From Metabacillus rhizolycopersici (GTDB lineage Bacteria; Bacillota; Bacilli; Bacillales; Bacillaceae), in assembly GCF_020075705.1 (NCBI RefSeq), contig NZ_JAIQUM010000049.1, positions 1 to 39,432 on the forward strand: 39,432 nt of DNA. Reading direction: 5' to 3'. Within the stretch, counting starts at the first letter, position 1, and the number at the start of each line of letters is the position of its first letter. The position numbers were made by a program, and so were the translations under genes. Positions 1-9,128 of the stretch are shown here, piece after piece. The notes beneath the pieces are model-generated. The model was not told the DNA's origin. It saw only the letters and a program-made list of their open reading frames with translations, and did not search any database.

Positions 1-127
1 GATCTTTGCTTTGGCCTTGTTCTTCGCTTTGAGCTTGATCTTTGCTTTGGCCTTGTTCTTCGCTTTGAGCTTGATCTTTGCTTTGGCCTTGTTCTTCACT
101 TTGAGCTTGATCTTTGCTTTGGCCTTG
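1..127. repeat. 36-bp in-frame tandem repeat, about 3.5 copies in window
   Basis: Units begin at 1, 37, 73 and 109 (GATCTTTGCTTTGGCC...). Copies 1 and 2 are identical, copy 3 differs by one base (G to A near 99), and the fourth is cut after 19 bases. The unit is a multiple of 3 and keeps the frame of the minus-strand gene, so copy number can change protein length without breaking it. More copies probably lie left of the window. Confidence 0.95.
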
Positions 128-238
128 GCTAGACGTTTCAGTTTCCGACTGATATTTATTTACATATTGTTCTTTTAATTTTTCAGCCTGCTTATCCTTA
201 AGCAATTTCATTAAAGGAATCGGGATACGAGATTTCAA
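1..238 (-). CDS. Repeat-rich hydrophilic protein, 3' part missing (off the left edge)
   Basis: Partial gene. On the minus strand a TTG start at 238-236 lies 5 nt after an AGGAGGG ribosome binding site (244-250). The first ~37 residues (start MKSRIPIPLMKLL) are basic and amphipathic and end in a Lys/Glu/Gln-rich stretch. From about residue 38 the frame enters a perfect 12-residue repeat (GQSKDQAQSEEQ) coded by the 36-bp DNA repeat at 1-127. The frame is open to the window edge, so the C-terminus and total length are unknown. The tail is rich in Q, S, E, K and D and likely disordered. I do not recognise the family. A spore-coat or surface protein is possible for such a tail, but nothing here proves it. 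Confidence 0.6.
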   Translation of the reverse strand, partial: MKSRIPIPLMKLLKDKQAEKLKEQYVNKYQSETETSSQGQSKDQAQSEEQGQSKDQAQSEEQGQSKDQAQSEEQGQSKD

Positions 239-352
239 TGAGACCCTCCTCGTATGACTACGTATTTATTGATATACTGTCACCATAAATGGTAATTTAT
301 CCATATAAGCTAAAAATAAGACAAGAATTTTATAGTTACGCTAAACGACAAA

Positions 353-396
353 AAAACCCGGCTTGTAAGGACTACACTCTTACAAGTCGGGTTTCT
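353..396 (-). terminator. Intrinsic terminator after leuS
   Basis: A long inverted repeat (AACCCGGCTTGTAAG pairing with CTTACAAGTCGGGTT, one G-T) ends in a T tract when read on the minus strand. It starts just after the leuS stop codon at 402, so it is the leuS terminator. Confidence 0.9.
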
Positions 397-401
397 TTCA
401 A

Positions 402-2816
402 TTAATTTGCAACAATGTTAACAAGCTTGCCAGGTACGGCAATTACCTTGCGAATTGTCTTTCCTTCAACATGCTCAATTACTCGATCGTCTTCAAGCGC
501 AATTTGCTCTAGCTGTTCTTTTGTTACATCTTTTGCAACAAGAAGTTTCGCGCGTACTTTTCCATTTACTTGAACGACAATTTCAACTTCGTTTTCAACA
601 AGCTTTGCTTCGTCGAATGCAGGCCATGACTCATACGTAATTGTTGTTTCATGACCAAGCTTGCTCCATAACTCTTCAGCTAGGTGAGGAGCGATTGGAG
701 ACACTAGTTTCACAAAACCTTCTACATATTCTTTAGGAAGGACTGTCGCTTTATATGCTTCATTAATGAAGACCATCAGTTGAGATATCGCAGTATTAAA
801 GCGTAAACCTTCAAGGTCCTCTGTTACCTTTTTGACAGTTTGGTGGTAAACACGCTCAAGACCTTCACTTGCTTCAGCGACGACTTTCGGGCTTAACTCA
901 CCATTGTCTTCGATGAACAAGCGCCAGATTCGATCCAAAAATCTTCTTGCCCCATCGAGTCCAGTTGTAGACCACGCGATTGATGCCTCTAAAGGTCCCA
1001 TGAACATTTCATATAGGCGAAGTGTATCTGCACCATGTGATTCAACAATTTCATCTGGATTTACAACATTCCCTTTAGACTTACTCATTTTTTCATTATT
1101 TTCGCCGAGAATCATTCCTTGGTTAAATAACTTTTGGAACGGTTCTTTCGTTGGTACAACACCGATATCATATAAAAATTTGTGCCAGAAACGCGCATAC
1201 AATAAGTGAAGAACAGCATGCTCTGCTCCACCAATATAAATATCCACAGGTAACCATTGCTTTAATTTTGCGTCATCAGCAAGTGCCTCACTATTTTCCG
1301 GATCGATATAACGTAAATAGTACCAGCAGCTTCCTGCCCATTGTGGCATTGTATTCGTTTCACGACGGCCTTTTTTACCTGTTACAGGGTCCACAACATT
1401 CACGAAATCTTCAATAATCGCAAGTGGTGATTCACCTGTACCCGATGGCTTGATTTCCGTTGTTTTCGGTAAAACAAGAGGAAGCTCTTCTTCAGGAACA
1501 GCAGACATTGTCCCATCTTCCCAGTGAATAATTGGAATCGGCTCTCCCCAATAGCGTTGGCGGCTAAATAACCAGTCACGTAGACGGTATGTTACCTTCT
1601 TTTCCCCTTTATTACTTTCTTCAAGCCATGCAATCATTTTTTCAATCGCTTCTTGCTTACCTAGACCATTTAAAAAGTCAGAGTTTACGTGTTCACCGTC
1701 ACCTGTGTATGGTTCTTTCGTTACATCTCCACCGCTCACAACCTCTTTAATAGGAAGTTCAAATTTTTGAGCGAACTCATAATCACGTTCATCATGGGCA
1801 GGAACCGCCATAATTGCTCCAGTACCATATGTAGCAAGAACATAATCAGCAATCCAAATTGGCATTTTCTCACCGTTTACTGGATTAATTGCATAAGCAC
1901 CTGTGAACACACCTGTTTTTTCTTTTGAAAGCTCAGTACGTTCAAGATCACTCTTATGTTTTATTTCATTAATATAAGCATCCACTGCTTCTTTTTGCTC
2001 AGCAGTTGTGATTTTTTCAATATAAGCATGCTCTGGTGCTAATACTGCATACGTCGCTCCGAACAATGTATCAGGACGTGTCGTAAAGACAGTAAAGGTT
2101 TCATCGTGCCCATCGATTTCAAATGTTACATGTGCCCCTTCAGAGCGTCCAATCCAGTTACGCTGCATATCTTTAATGCTCTCAGGCCAATCAACATCTT
2201 CAAGATCTTCAAGTAATCGATCAGCATATGCGGTAATTTTAAGCATCCATTGTTTCATTGGACGACGTTCTACTGGATGCCCGCCACGCTCACTTTTTCC
2301 ATCAATGACTTCTTCATTCGCTAAAACTGTCCCTAATGCAGGACACCAGTTTACCGGCACCTCGTCGATATAAGCCAAACCTTTGTCAAATAATTGTAAA
2401 AAGATCCATTGTGTCCATTTATAGTAATCAGGATCTGTTGTATTGATTTCACGATCCCAATCATATGAAAATCCTAGAGCTTGAATTTGTCTTCTAAAGT
2501 TATTGATGTTTTGTTCTGTAAATATTGCAGGATCGTTACCTGTATCAAGTGCATATTGCTCTGCAGGCAAACCGAAAGCATCCCACCCCATTGGATGAAG
2601 AACGTTAAAGCCTTGCATACGCTTCATACGGGATAATATATCTGTAGCAGTATATCCCTCTGGATGCCCAACATGTAAACCAGCACCTGACGGATAAGGG
2701 AACATGTCTAGCGCATAAAATTTCGGCTTGTTCGTATCCTCTGTTGTTTTAAATGTTTTATTATGTAACCAGAAGTCTTGCCACTTTTTCTCAATCTCTT
2801 GGTGATTGAAGCTCAT
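402..2816 (-). CDS. leuS: Leucyl-tRNA synthetase
   Basis: Class I aminoacyl-tRNA synthetase that charges tRNA-Leu with leucine in the cytoplasm. At 804 residues it is the normal bacterial LeuS length. The HIGH motif appears as HVGH at residues 48-51. The CP1 editing domain follows (the [12 protein letters not shown] block near residue 250), and the KMSKS loop (EKMSKSKGN) is near residue 576. The C-terminal anticodon-binding and LeuS-specific domains are complete. The start ATG lies 8 nt after AAGGAGG. The gene stands alone between its own T-box leader (2944-3185) and terminator (353-396), so expression should follow uncharged tRNA-Leu. Identity is not in doubt. Confidence 0.98.
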   Translation of the reverse strand: MSFNHQEIEKKWQDFWLHNKTFKTTEDTNKPKFYALDMFPYPSGAGLHVGHPEGYTATDILSRMKRMQGFNVLHPMGWDAFGLPAEQYALDTGNDPAIFTEQNINNFRRQIQALGFSYDWDREINTTDPDYYKWTQWIFLQLFDKGLAYIDEVPVNWCPALGTVLANEEVIDGKSERGGHPVERRPMKQWMLKITAYADRLLEDLEDVDWPESIKDMQRNWIGRSEGAHVTFEIDGHDETFTVFTTRPDTLFGATYAVLAPEHAYIEKITTAEQKEAVDAYINEIKHKSDLERTELSKEKTGVFTGAYAINPVNGEKMPIWIADYVLATYGTGAIMAVPAHDERDYEFAQKFELPIKEVVSGGDVTKEPYTGDGEHVNSDFLNGLGKQEAIEKMIAWLEESNKGEKKVTYRLRDWLFSRQRYWGEPIPIIHWEDGTMSAVPEEELPLVLPKTTEIKPSGTGESPLAIIEDFVNVVDPVTGKKGRRETNTMPQWAGSCWYYLRYIDPENSEALADDAKLKQWLPVDIYIGGAEHAVLHLLYARFWHKFLYDIGVVPTKEPFQKLFNQGMILGENNEKMSKSKGNVVNPDEIVESHGADTLRLYEMFMGPLEASIAWSTTGLDGARRFLDRIWRLFIEDNGELSPKVVAEASEGLERVYHQTVKKVTEDLEGLRFNTAISQLMVFINEAYKATVLPKEYVEGFVKLVSPIAPHLAEELWSKLGHETTITYESWPAFDEAKLVENEVEIVVQVNGKVRAKLLVAKDVTKEQLEQIALEDDRVIEHVEGKTIRKVIAVPGKLVNIVAN

Positions 2817-2943
2817 CTGTTTTCCTCCTTATAAGCTTGTACTATTGTTTGTTTATCTTATGAATCGGTTGAACGGATCAAAGTTAGTTACATTTTTCTC
2901 ATGCTTGACATGTTTACGGTGCTATCTTTTTATACAAAAAATA

Positions 2944-3185
2944 CGAAAAACCCCCCATCCCAACAGGGACGAGAGGTTTAATTCCCGTGGTACCACCCAA
3001 CTTTGGCATAGCAATATGCCCACTTTGACATCCGTAACGTGGATAGACGACAAATATTACTACACTCTTAACGAGGCTTTCACATTTGTAACTAAAAGGC
3101 GAGTTCATCAGTAAAAATCGGTTGACTCACACCACCCGTCAACTCTCTGAACAATTTTTTACAGATTACTATTCCTTCTCTCCGT
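2944..3185 (-). promoter_or_regulatory. T-box leader, Leu (CUC) specifier
   Basis: Read on the minus strand, the leader holds the hallmarks of a T-box riboswitch. There is an AGAGAG/GGTGGTGTGAG element of Stem I near 3125-3155. The specifier loop is GAACTCGCC, with CTC (Leu) at 3103-3101. The T-box sequence GGGTGGTACCACGGGAA is near 2983-2999. A competing terminator, ACCTCTCGTCCC/GGGATGGGGGGT plus a T run, sits at 2946-2980. The specifier matches the downstream leuS. By family knowledge, uncharged tRNA-Leu pairs with the specifier and the T-box bulge and favours the antiterminator. Confidence 0.95.
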
Positions 3186-3210
3186 TCATTTCGTATACAT
3201 TATTAAGACT

Positions 3211-3239
3211 ATTTTATATAAATTTGTCGGGATATGCAA
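3211..3239 (-). promoter_or_regulatory. Candidate sigma-A promoter of leuS
   Basis: TTGCAT (3239-3234), a 17-nt spacer and TAAAAT (3216-3211) lie about 25-50 nt upstream of the first T-box elements. Both hexamers are imperfect, so this is a suggestion only. Confidence 0.35.
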
Positions 3240-3335
3240 GTTCGTACATAACAAATTTGAGAACGAACTTCAACTCTTATAGAATAAAACGAAAATCACC
3301 GGCAACTTCTCTTCAACGACTTTACCTAATCTACC

Positions 3336-3489
3336 ATTTATCCCACTCTTAACGGGCAGTAAGACTCCAACCTCATGCTTCTCGAGTGTACAAAGAAGAT
3401 AGGTGGAAGATGAACTGCCCGTAAAGGTCCGATAAGTGCGAACTAACCATCAGTGGGGGATGAAGGCCCCCCCCACTGATGGAAGTCTT
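3336..3489 (-). repeat. Dispersed 154-nt structured repeat, copy R1
   Basis: On the minus strand this starts AAGACTTCCATCAG and ends GTGGGATAAAT. It has the same length as, and about 90% identity to, copy R2 (22251-22404) on the opposite strand. Predicted folds are a strong 5' hairpin (CCATCAGTGGGGG with CCCCCACTGATGG) and a 9-bp long-range stem (ACGGGCAGT with ACTGCCCGT) enclosing an inner stem. It begins 2 nt after the bdhA stop codon and may also act as that gene's 3' hairpin. It could be a mobile non-coding RNA element or a MITE; see findings. Confidence 0.85.
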
Positions 3490-3491
3490 AT

Positions 3492-4274
3492 TTACTGAAC
3501 CGTATATCCTCCATCCATTACAACAGCCTGACCTGTTACTCCTTTCGCTTTTTCACTTGCTAAAAAGAGTGCATAGTCTGCAACTTCACTTACGGATAGC
3601 AACCTTTTTTGTGGTATGAGTGGATAAAGAACTTCTTCAAGTACATTTTCAATGGAAATATTTCTTGTTTTTGCTAGGTCTTTAAATTGATTACGAACAA
3701 GCGGTGTATCCACATAGCCTGGGCATAAAGCGTTTACATTAATACCATAATCAGCTGCCTCTAAAGCAGCTACTTTTGTTAAGCCAATCACTCCATGCTT
3801 TGCGCTATTATAGGCTGCTTTTCCTGCAAAGCCAATTAACCCATTTATTGAGGAAATATTTAAAATTCGCCCAAATTGCTGTTTTTTCATAATCGGAAGT
3901 ACATACTTTATTGTCATAAACGGTGCTACAAGCATCACCTTTATTAGCAATTCATATTTTTCTGTTGGGAATTCTTCAATATGCGCAACATGCTGTAAGC
4001 CTGCATTATTAATTAGTGTATCTATCCGGCCATACTCTTCTTTTATATGCTTAATAACGTCAATGATCTCTTGTTCTTGTGTAACATCACATTTTAAGCC
4101 AATTGCATGAAAACCTGCATCATTTAATTCTTTTGCACTTTCTACTACTTGCTCCTCATTCAAATCTGTTAAAACAACCTTTGCACCCTCTTTGGCGAAA
4201 GCCCTTGCTAATTCAAATCCAATTCCTCGGGCCGCACCTGTTATTAGTACAACTTGATTTTGCACCACATTCAT
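3492..4274 (-). CDS. bdhA: 3-hydroxybutyrate dehydrogenase (SDR family)
   Basis: NAD-dependent short-chain dehydrogenase that oxidises D-3-hydroxybutyrate to acetoacetate. The Rossmann motif TGAARGIG lies near residue 13, NNAG near residue 90, the catalytic Ser is in the ISSINGL block, and YNSAK supplies Tyr and Lys. The LINNAGLQHVAHIEEFPTEK stretch and the CPGYVDTPLVRNQ block are typical of the PHB-dehydrogenase subfamily rather than generic SDRs. ATG at 4274 is preferred over the TTG one codon upstream (4277). The gene begins 12 nt after the GntP-type permease stop, in the same operon, which fits import and oxidation of 3-hydroxybutyrate. Length (260 aa) is normal. Confidence 0.9.
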   Translation of the reverse strand: MNVVQNQVVLITGAARGIGFELARAFAKEGAKVVLTDLNEEQVVESAKELNDAGFHAIGLKCDVTQEQEIIDVIKHIKEEYGRIDTLINNAGLQHVAHIEEFPTEKYELLIKVMLVAPFMTIKYVLPIMKKQQFGRILNISSINGLIGFAGKAAYNSAKHGVIGLTKVAALEAADYGINVNALCPGYVDTPLVRNQFKDLAKTRNISIENVLEEVLYPLIPQKRLLSVSEVADYALFLASEKAKGVTGQAVVMDGGYTVQ

Positions 4275-4286
4275 CAACCTCTTTTC

Positions 4287-5606
4287 CTATATTCCTAGAC
4301 CAAATGAAAATAGAATAATCGCTATAACCACCCCTATTGCAGGAACAATAACAGTTAGTGCACCAACTGCATTATAGGCATCCTTATGTGTTTCACCACA
4401 AATTGCACGAACTGTTGTTACAACATATCCATTATGTGGTAAGGAATCTAGTGCACCAGAGGAAATCGAAACAACGCGGTGCAATGCTTCAGTATTTACA
4501 CCCATATCCATGTAGTGTGGGGCTAAAAGTGGTAATGCAATTGCCTGACCACCAGACGACGATCCTGTCATCCCTGCAATCACACTTACAGCGATAGCAC
4601 CACCGATTAACGGGCTACCTGGAATATTAGTCATTGCAGTTACAGCTGCCTCAAATGCTGGTACAGCTTTTGCAACACCACCAAACCCAACAACTGCTGC
4701 GGTGTTTCCGAGGGCAATTAGTGCACCTGTTGTCCCTTCTGAAACAGCATTCCAAAACGAGCGAAAGTATTTACGGTTTAATAAATATGTTGCAATGACA
4801 CCACCTAGTAAAGCAATAATTAAGGCGGATTGCTGTAAGGAATCATGGAAAATAAACGAGATAATTAAGACAACCAACAGTGGGATTAACCCTGTCCATG
4901 GATTTGGAAGCGCCTTGTCTTCATTTTCGGGATCATTGTCACGAGCAATAAACCTTTCTCCTCTTGCAACAGCTTTTGTAATCATTCTTCTTAACCACCA
5001 ATAGCCGAAAACCATCATAAACACAGCAACAATTAAGCTTACTTCCCAACCAGCGTATGGAGTTGTACCTAAATATTCAATCGGAATCCAGTTTTGAATT
5101 TCTGGTGAACCTGCAGATGTCATCGTAAACGTAACCGAACCAAATGCTAGTGCTGCAGGAATAAAACGCCGTGGCAAATCAGCTTGCCTAAATAAACTAA
5201 TCGCCATCGGATAGACAGAGAACGCCACAACAAATAAACTAACTCCACCATACGTTAAAACTGCACAGGAAAACACGATTGCTAGCACAGCTTGCTTCAT
5301 ACCAAGCTTTTCAACGATCCATTTTGACACACTATCAGCAGCTCCGCTATCCTCCATGACTTTTCCGAAAATGGCACCTAGTAAGAACATTAAGTACCAA
5401 GAACCAATAAATCCAGAAAATCCGCTCATATAGTTCCCTACTAGATTTGCCTCACCTTCCCCGACTAGCTGTGGAAAAAGCGGCAAGCCACTGAAGATAG
5501 CTACAAATAATGCACAGAGCGGACCAGCTACTAATAGGTTCATACCCCTCATCGTTAACCAAATTAATAGAGCTAAACCACCAATTAATCCAATCATACT
5601 TAGCAT
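4287..5606 (-). CDS. GntP-family permease, likely 3-hydroxybutyrate importer
   Basis: Integral membrane protein of 439 residues with about 12 hydrophobic segments from the first residues on, typical of the gluconate:H+ symporter (GntP) family. GSPEIQNWIPIEYLGT and the GMTGSSSGGQAIALPLLAPHY stretch look like conserved GntP loops. A strong GGGAGGGG site precedes the ATG. It is co-transcribed with the 3-hydroxybutyrate dehydrogenase, so the substrate is more likely D-3-hydroxybutyrate or a related short hydroxy acid than gluconate. That assignment rests on context; the family call rests on sequence. Confidence 0.85.
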   Translation of the reverse strand: MLSMIGLIGGLALLIWLTMRGMNLLVAGPLCALFVAIFSGLPLFPQLVGEGEANLVGNYMSGFSGFIGSWYLMFLLGAIFGKVMEDSGAADSVSKWIVEKLGMKQAVLAIVFSCAVLTYGGVSLFVVAFSVYPMAISLFRQADLPRRFIPAALAFGSVTFTMTSAGSPEIQNWIPIEYLGTTPYAGWEVSLIVAVFMMVFGYWWLRRMITKAVARGERFIARDNDPENEDKALPNPWTGLIPLLVVLIISFIFHDSLQQSALIIALLGGVIATYLLNRKYFRSFWNAVSEGTTGALIALGNTAAVVGFGGVAKAVPAFEAAVTAMTNIPGSPLIGGAIAVSVIAGMTGSSSGGQAIALPLLAPHYMDMGVNTEALHRVVSISSGALDSLPHNGYVVTTVRAICGETHKDAYNAVGALTVIVPAIGVVIAIILFSFGLGI

Positions 5607-5790
5607 GTATTCCCCTCCCTATAAACGTTCGAAGCTCTTTACCTTCTACAAGTTGTCCTCCAATGCTAGTTAGTGCGAATCCTATAACAATATATATGTC
5701 AAGAATAACATTACATACATCTAAATCGAATAACTGAAAATTCTGATATTTTAACATAGCGGGGACTGTCCCCACTTATTCAGCCCTGTT

Positions 5791-6984
5791 TTATGAATGA
5801 ACAGTTATTTCTTCAGTTTTAGCAGGATACTTTAGCTTTCTATCATAGATAAGTGTTGTAAAAATTCCGATGGTTAATAGACTAATAATAATCATAAAAA
5901 GGTAATTCATATGATAATAGTCAGCAATAATCCCACCTAGAAGAGGACCAATCATTTTTCCCCCTGTTGCCGCACTATTAACAAAACCTTGATAAAAGCC
6001 CTGTCTCCCATTTGGAGCTAAATCATCTGCGACCGTTGGTACTGCAGGCCAAACGAGCATTTCACCAAATGTTAAGATGATCATCGCTATTAAAAACCCG
6101 CTAAATTGTTCTGCAAACGCAGTAACAACAAACGAAACAATTAACAAAATAAACCCAACAATCATTTGCTGTTTTAACGTTTTCGCTACGTACTTTACAA
6201 ATTGAGTAATAAGTGGTTGAGCGCATAAAATAAGAGCACCATTCACAGTCCATAAAACGCTATATTGATTTAAAGGGATGTTTAAATTCTGTGTATGTGA
6301 GGCAATTGTTGAAGGCCATTGGGCATATCCAACCCAACATAATAAATAACCAATGCATAAAATAGCAAGTGCAGTAAATTTTCGTGAACTTTTAGTGCCA
6401 GTGTTTTGATTTAAAATAGATGCATGACTTGCTTTTCTAGCATCAATATTTCGGTAACCAAGGAGTGCAATGATAAAAAAGACAACATAGAAAACTGCGT
6501 TCGCAACAAAACTATATTGAAAAGAAATTGAAGCAACGATTCCACCTAATGAAGCTCCAACAGCTACACCAACATTTTGTGCAACATAAATCACATTAAA
6601 TGCTTTTCTCCCACCTTCAGGCCAAACAGTACCCGCAAGTGCATATGTAGCTGGAAAAACAATACCTGAACCAAAACCGATAAAAATTAGTAAATAAATA
6701 TAGATTGGCCATCCATGGAAAAACATAAGTGTCACAACAGATACAAGTGTAATAACAATTCCTAAGATAATTGATTTAAACCCGCCAATTCTATCAAACA
6801 AAACGCCTCCGACAAGATTACCAACAACTGTAGCAGCAGCATTCAGCATGAGTACAATTCCTGCAACAGTTAACGTTTTGCCTAGGTGTTCATGAATATA
6901 GATCGTATTTATCGGCCACAAAAATGATGCGGCCATTACATTGATCACTGTCCCAATAACGAGCAACCATAGAGATCGTGGCAT
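5791..6984 (-). CDS. MFS transporter (drug:H+ antiporter-like)
   Basis: Twelve-segment major facilitator protein of about 397 residues. The loop 2-3 signature GGVLFDRIGGFK is visible near residue 65, and a second GNLVGG-type glycine patch precedes it. The start is placed at ATG 6984, directly after GAGGAGGGTGAAT, five codons inside the longest open frame. It stands alone: the 3'-hydroxybutyrate operon is downstream and a terminator lies upstream at 7015. No substrate can be read from the sequence; efflux of small hydrophobic compounds is the usual role for this branch. Confidence 0.85.
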   Translation of the reverse strand: MPRSLWLLVIGTVINVMAASFLWPINTIYIHEHLGKTLTVAGIVLMLNAAATVVGNLVGGVLFDRIGGFKSIILGIVITLVSVVTLMFFHGWPIYIYLLIFIGFGSGIVFPATYALAGTVWPEGGRKAFNVIYVAQNVGVAVGASLGGIVASISFQYSFVANAVFYVVFFIIALLGYRNIDARKASHASILNQNTGTKSSRKFTALAILCIGYLLCWVGYAQWPSTIASHTQNLNIPLNQYSVLWTVNGALILCAQPLITQFVKYVAKTLKQQMIVGFILLIVSFVVTAFAEQFSGFLIAMIILTFGEMLVWPAVPTVADDLAPNGRQGFYQGFVNSAATGGKMIGPLLGGIIADYYHMNYLFMIIISLLTIGIFTTLIYDRKLKYPAKTEEITVHS

Positions 6985-7014
6985 ATTCACCCTCCTCAAA
7001 GTATAGATATAATT

Positions 7015-7065
7015 AAAAAATCACGGACAGCTACTTCATGCATCGATGCTTCCGTGACGTTTTTC
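7015..7065. terminator. Intrinsic terminator, probably bidirectional
   Basis: The stem TCACGGA (7021-7027) pairs with TCCGTGA (7051-7057), with T tracts on either side when read on each strand. On the minus strand it ends the acetyltransferase transcript (stop at 7184). Confidence 0.75.
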
Positions 7066-7183
7066 TTTATCGTTTCCCTTGAGAATTTTAGCCGCTTTTT
7101 TTATGAATTGCAATCTTGAAAGTAGACGTTCTGTAATGTTTTAAAAATAGGAATTTACTGACTTTTCCAACAAAGCTTAGCCA

Positions 7184-7663
7184 TTAATTTAACAGCATGT
7201 ACATAAGATAATCATCTACGTATTTTCCACCAATAAGAAATTCATTAATCAGTTTACCTTGCTCAATAAATCCGCATTTTTTGTAAAATTCGATAGCCCC
7301 TTTATTTGTCGCCAAAACACGTAAAGATAACTTACGAAGCCCCTTTTCCTTTGCAATTGTCTTTCCTTTTTCGATTAACTGTTTCCCTATACCTCTAGCT
7401 TGAAATCTTGGATCAACAGCGATATCAATTTCCTTTACGTGTTGATTTGTTCCTAATGGTGTAGGAGATTGAAATCCTAAATAGCCAACTACTTCTCCAT
7501 CAACAAGTGCAACAACTTGACTCCCTTCAGGATTTCTGATGGCAAATTCATTCACCGAGTTCCATTTGATCGTCCCTGGCGTTATATTTGGACTCCAGAT
7601 TCGATGGTCTAGATCTATAAGTTGCTCAAAATCATTTTTTTTTGATAAGCGAATCTCTATCAC
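7184..7663 (-). CDS. GNAT family N-acetyltransferase
   Basis: About 159-residue acetyl-CoA-dependent acyltransferase fold. The acetyl-CoA pyrophosphate loop is QARGIGKQLI near residue 110, preceded by the beta-4 strand VKEIDIAVDPRF. The C-terminal motif NKGAIEFYKKCGFIEQGKL is the classic GNAT motif B. A GTG start at 7663 is preferred because the GAGGTGA ribosome binding site abuts the upstream ATG (7669) but is well spaced from this GTG. It is monocistronic with terminators on both sides. The acceptor substrate (small molecule, protein N-terminus or antibiotic) cannot be told. Confidence 0.88.
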   Translation of the reverse strand: MIEIRLSKKNDFEQLIDLDHRIWSPNITPGTIKWNSVNEFAIRNPEGSQVVALVDGEVVGYLGFQSPTPLGTNQHVKEIDIAVDPRFQARGIGKQLIEKGKTIAKEKGLRKLSLRVLATNKGAIEFYKKCGFIEQGKLINEFLIGGKYVDDYLMYMLLN

Positions 7664-7756
7664 TACCATTCACCTCTTTCATTTGCTCGTACCTGGAAAA
7701 TGATATATTAGCCGGAATCATTATTATACCATCCCAAAATACAAAGATATCGATCG

Positions 7757-7785
7757 TAAAAAAGGACTGCTAAATTAGCAGTCCT
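7757..7785 (-). terminator. Intrinsic terminator after the ABC exporter operon
   Basis: AGGACTGCT and AGCAGTCCT form a 9-bp stem with a short loop, followed on the minus strand by a T6 run. It lies 12 nt after the permease stop codon. Confidence 0.9.
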
Positions 7786-7796
7786 CTCGGGTGTTC

Positions 7797-9128
7797 CTAT
7801 AATTCTCTTCTCAAAGCTGATAACACATTAATATTCGTTGCTTTCACAGCTGGGCGTAATCCTGAAATGATCGCAACCCCAATACTAATTGCTGCAGAGA
7901 TTAGAACAAGACTGACTGGTATATAAGAGAATGTAAAATCAATTTCACCTTCATTACCAGTCGCAGAATTTAAAATAATCGGTAGAAGCATGTTTGCTGC
8001 ATAACTGATGACATAGGATATCGCAACGCCCAATACCGATCCAACGATGCCGATATATGCACTTTCCATTAGGAACAAGCGGCGGATGACACCTGGTTGT
8101 GCACCTAATGCCTTCATAATACCAATTTCTTGTGTTCGTTCTGTTACAGCCATTGTCATTGTATTGAAAATCCCAATCGAGGCGATCACAACTGCTATCG
8201 TACCAACGAAGATTAATCCTGCCTTAAATACATTAAAAAATAAGTTTACACTATCTAATTCCTCTGTTATCGAATAGACCATATAGCCTTTTTCTTTTAA
8301 ATCATCAGTTACTTGTGCTACATGCTCTAATCCCGATGCATAAACGAATACTTGACTATAAGGATTATCAGTTACTGATTCATTTTCGTCAGTACTTACA
8401 AACGTAAGGATTTCATCTCTAAGAGAGTCGTTAATGTAAATACTTTGATCTCGAAACCAGTCTCTTGATGGTGCTTTCCCTACTCCAGATATTTTAAAGG
8501 TATATGATTTCTTTTCTTCCTTCCCATCAACATCCTTCAAAATCGTCATGTTAATTTCTTTTCCAACAAGATCTCCCTTATAGCCAGCAGGTTCTTCAAT
8601 TGGACCATCAGATGATTCCATTTCTTTTTGATACTTCTCATTCTCTTCTTTTGTTAATAGGAGCTTTGCAAAATGATAGCCAACGATGACTTCATTTTCC
8701 GACTTAGGAACTTCACCTTTTTCCAATGCTAAATTCCCTTTCAGCTCTTCTTCCATATTCGTAATCGTAGGATAAACTTCACCTTTACGATCCTCGAATG
8801 TTACTTCTACAGGCATATCGATTGAATTACGACGGACAACAGCAGTTACATTATCTGTCTCCGCAAGCTCATCAAGGTTTTCCTTTTTGATCGCTTCTAC
8901 TTTACCATTACTTTCCTTCGCCTGAACATTGACTTCCGTAATAATCTGTTGTGATTTTATTTCTTCCGTCATACTTTTTTGGATCCCAAATCCTACAGAA
9001 GCTAAAACGATTAAGAATGCGCATGCCATCGTTGTTGCTAAAATCGTCATAAATACACGTAAACGATTTTTTTTCATATTTTTTCTCATTAATAATAGTT
9101 GGTCTTTAAACTTCAACCGAAACACCAC
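7797..9128 (-). CDS. ABC transporter permease, FtsX/MacB type
   Basis: 443-residue permease with one N-terminal transmembrane helix (about residues 22-45), a large extracytoplasmic domain (about 50-300) and three C-terminal helices. This is the layout of MacB/FtsX mechanotransmission exporters. The MTMAVTERTQEIGIMKALGA stretch near residue 325 is the hallmark coupling motif. It overlaps the 3' end of the ATPase gene by 23 nt, so the two are translated together. The start is uncertain: GTG at 9128 or 9125, or TTG at 9116. Likely substrates are peptides, lipids or antimicrobial compounds; no sensor kinase pair is adjacent, so the role is open. Confidence 0.88.
   Translation of the reverse strand: MVFRLKFKDQLLLMRKNMKKNRLRVFMTILATTMACAFLIVLASVGFGIQKSMTEEIKSQQIITEVNVQAKESNGKVEAIKKENLDELAETDNVTAVVRRNSIDMPVEVTFEDRKGEVYPTITNMEEELKGNLALEKGEVPKSENEVIVGYHFAKLLLTKEENEKYQKEMESSDGPIEEPAGYKGDLVGKEINMTILKDVDGKEEKKSYTFKISGVGKAPSRDWFRDQSIYINDSLRDEILTFVSTDENESVTDNPYSQVFVYASGLEHVAQVTDDLKEKGYMVYSITEELDSVNLFFNVFKAGLIFVGTIAVVIASIGIFNTMTMAVTERTQEIGIMKALGAQPGVIRRLFLMESAYIGIVGSVLGVAISYVISYAANMLLPIILNSATGNEGEIDFTFSYIPVSLVLISAAISIGVAIISGLRPAVKATNINVLSALRREL

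Noticed and set aside
1..127. Regular 36-bp repeats looking like a CRISPR array
   Set aside because: The units are back to back without unique spacers and stay in the reading frame of a protein.
2806..3114. 102-codon plus-strand open frame
   Set aside because: It lies across the leuS start and the T-box leader, with no ribosome binding site; it is a by-product of the structured RNA.
5761..5773. GGGGACTGTCCCC palindrome as an operator
   Set aside because: Short GGGGAC-type palindromes are common intergenic repeats in Bacillaceae; nothing ties it to a regulator.
5452..5775. 107-codon minus-strand frame upstream of the GntP-type gene
   Set aside because: The upstream part reads somewhat protein-like, but the frame runs out of phase into the permease gene and has no ribosome binding site; a decayed remnant cannot be excluded.
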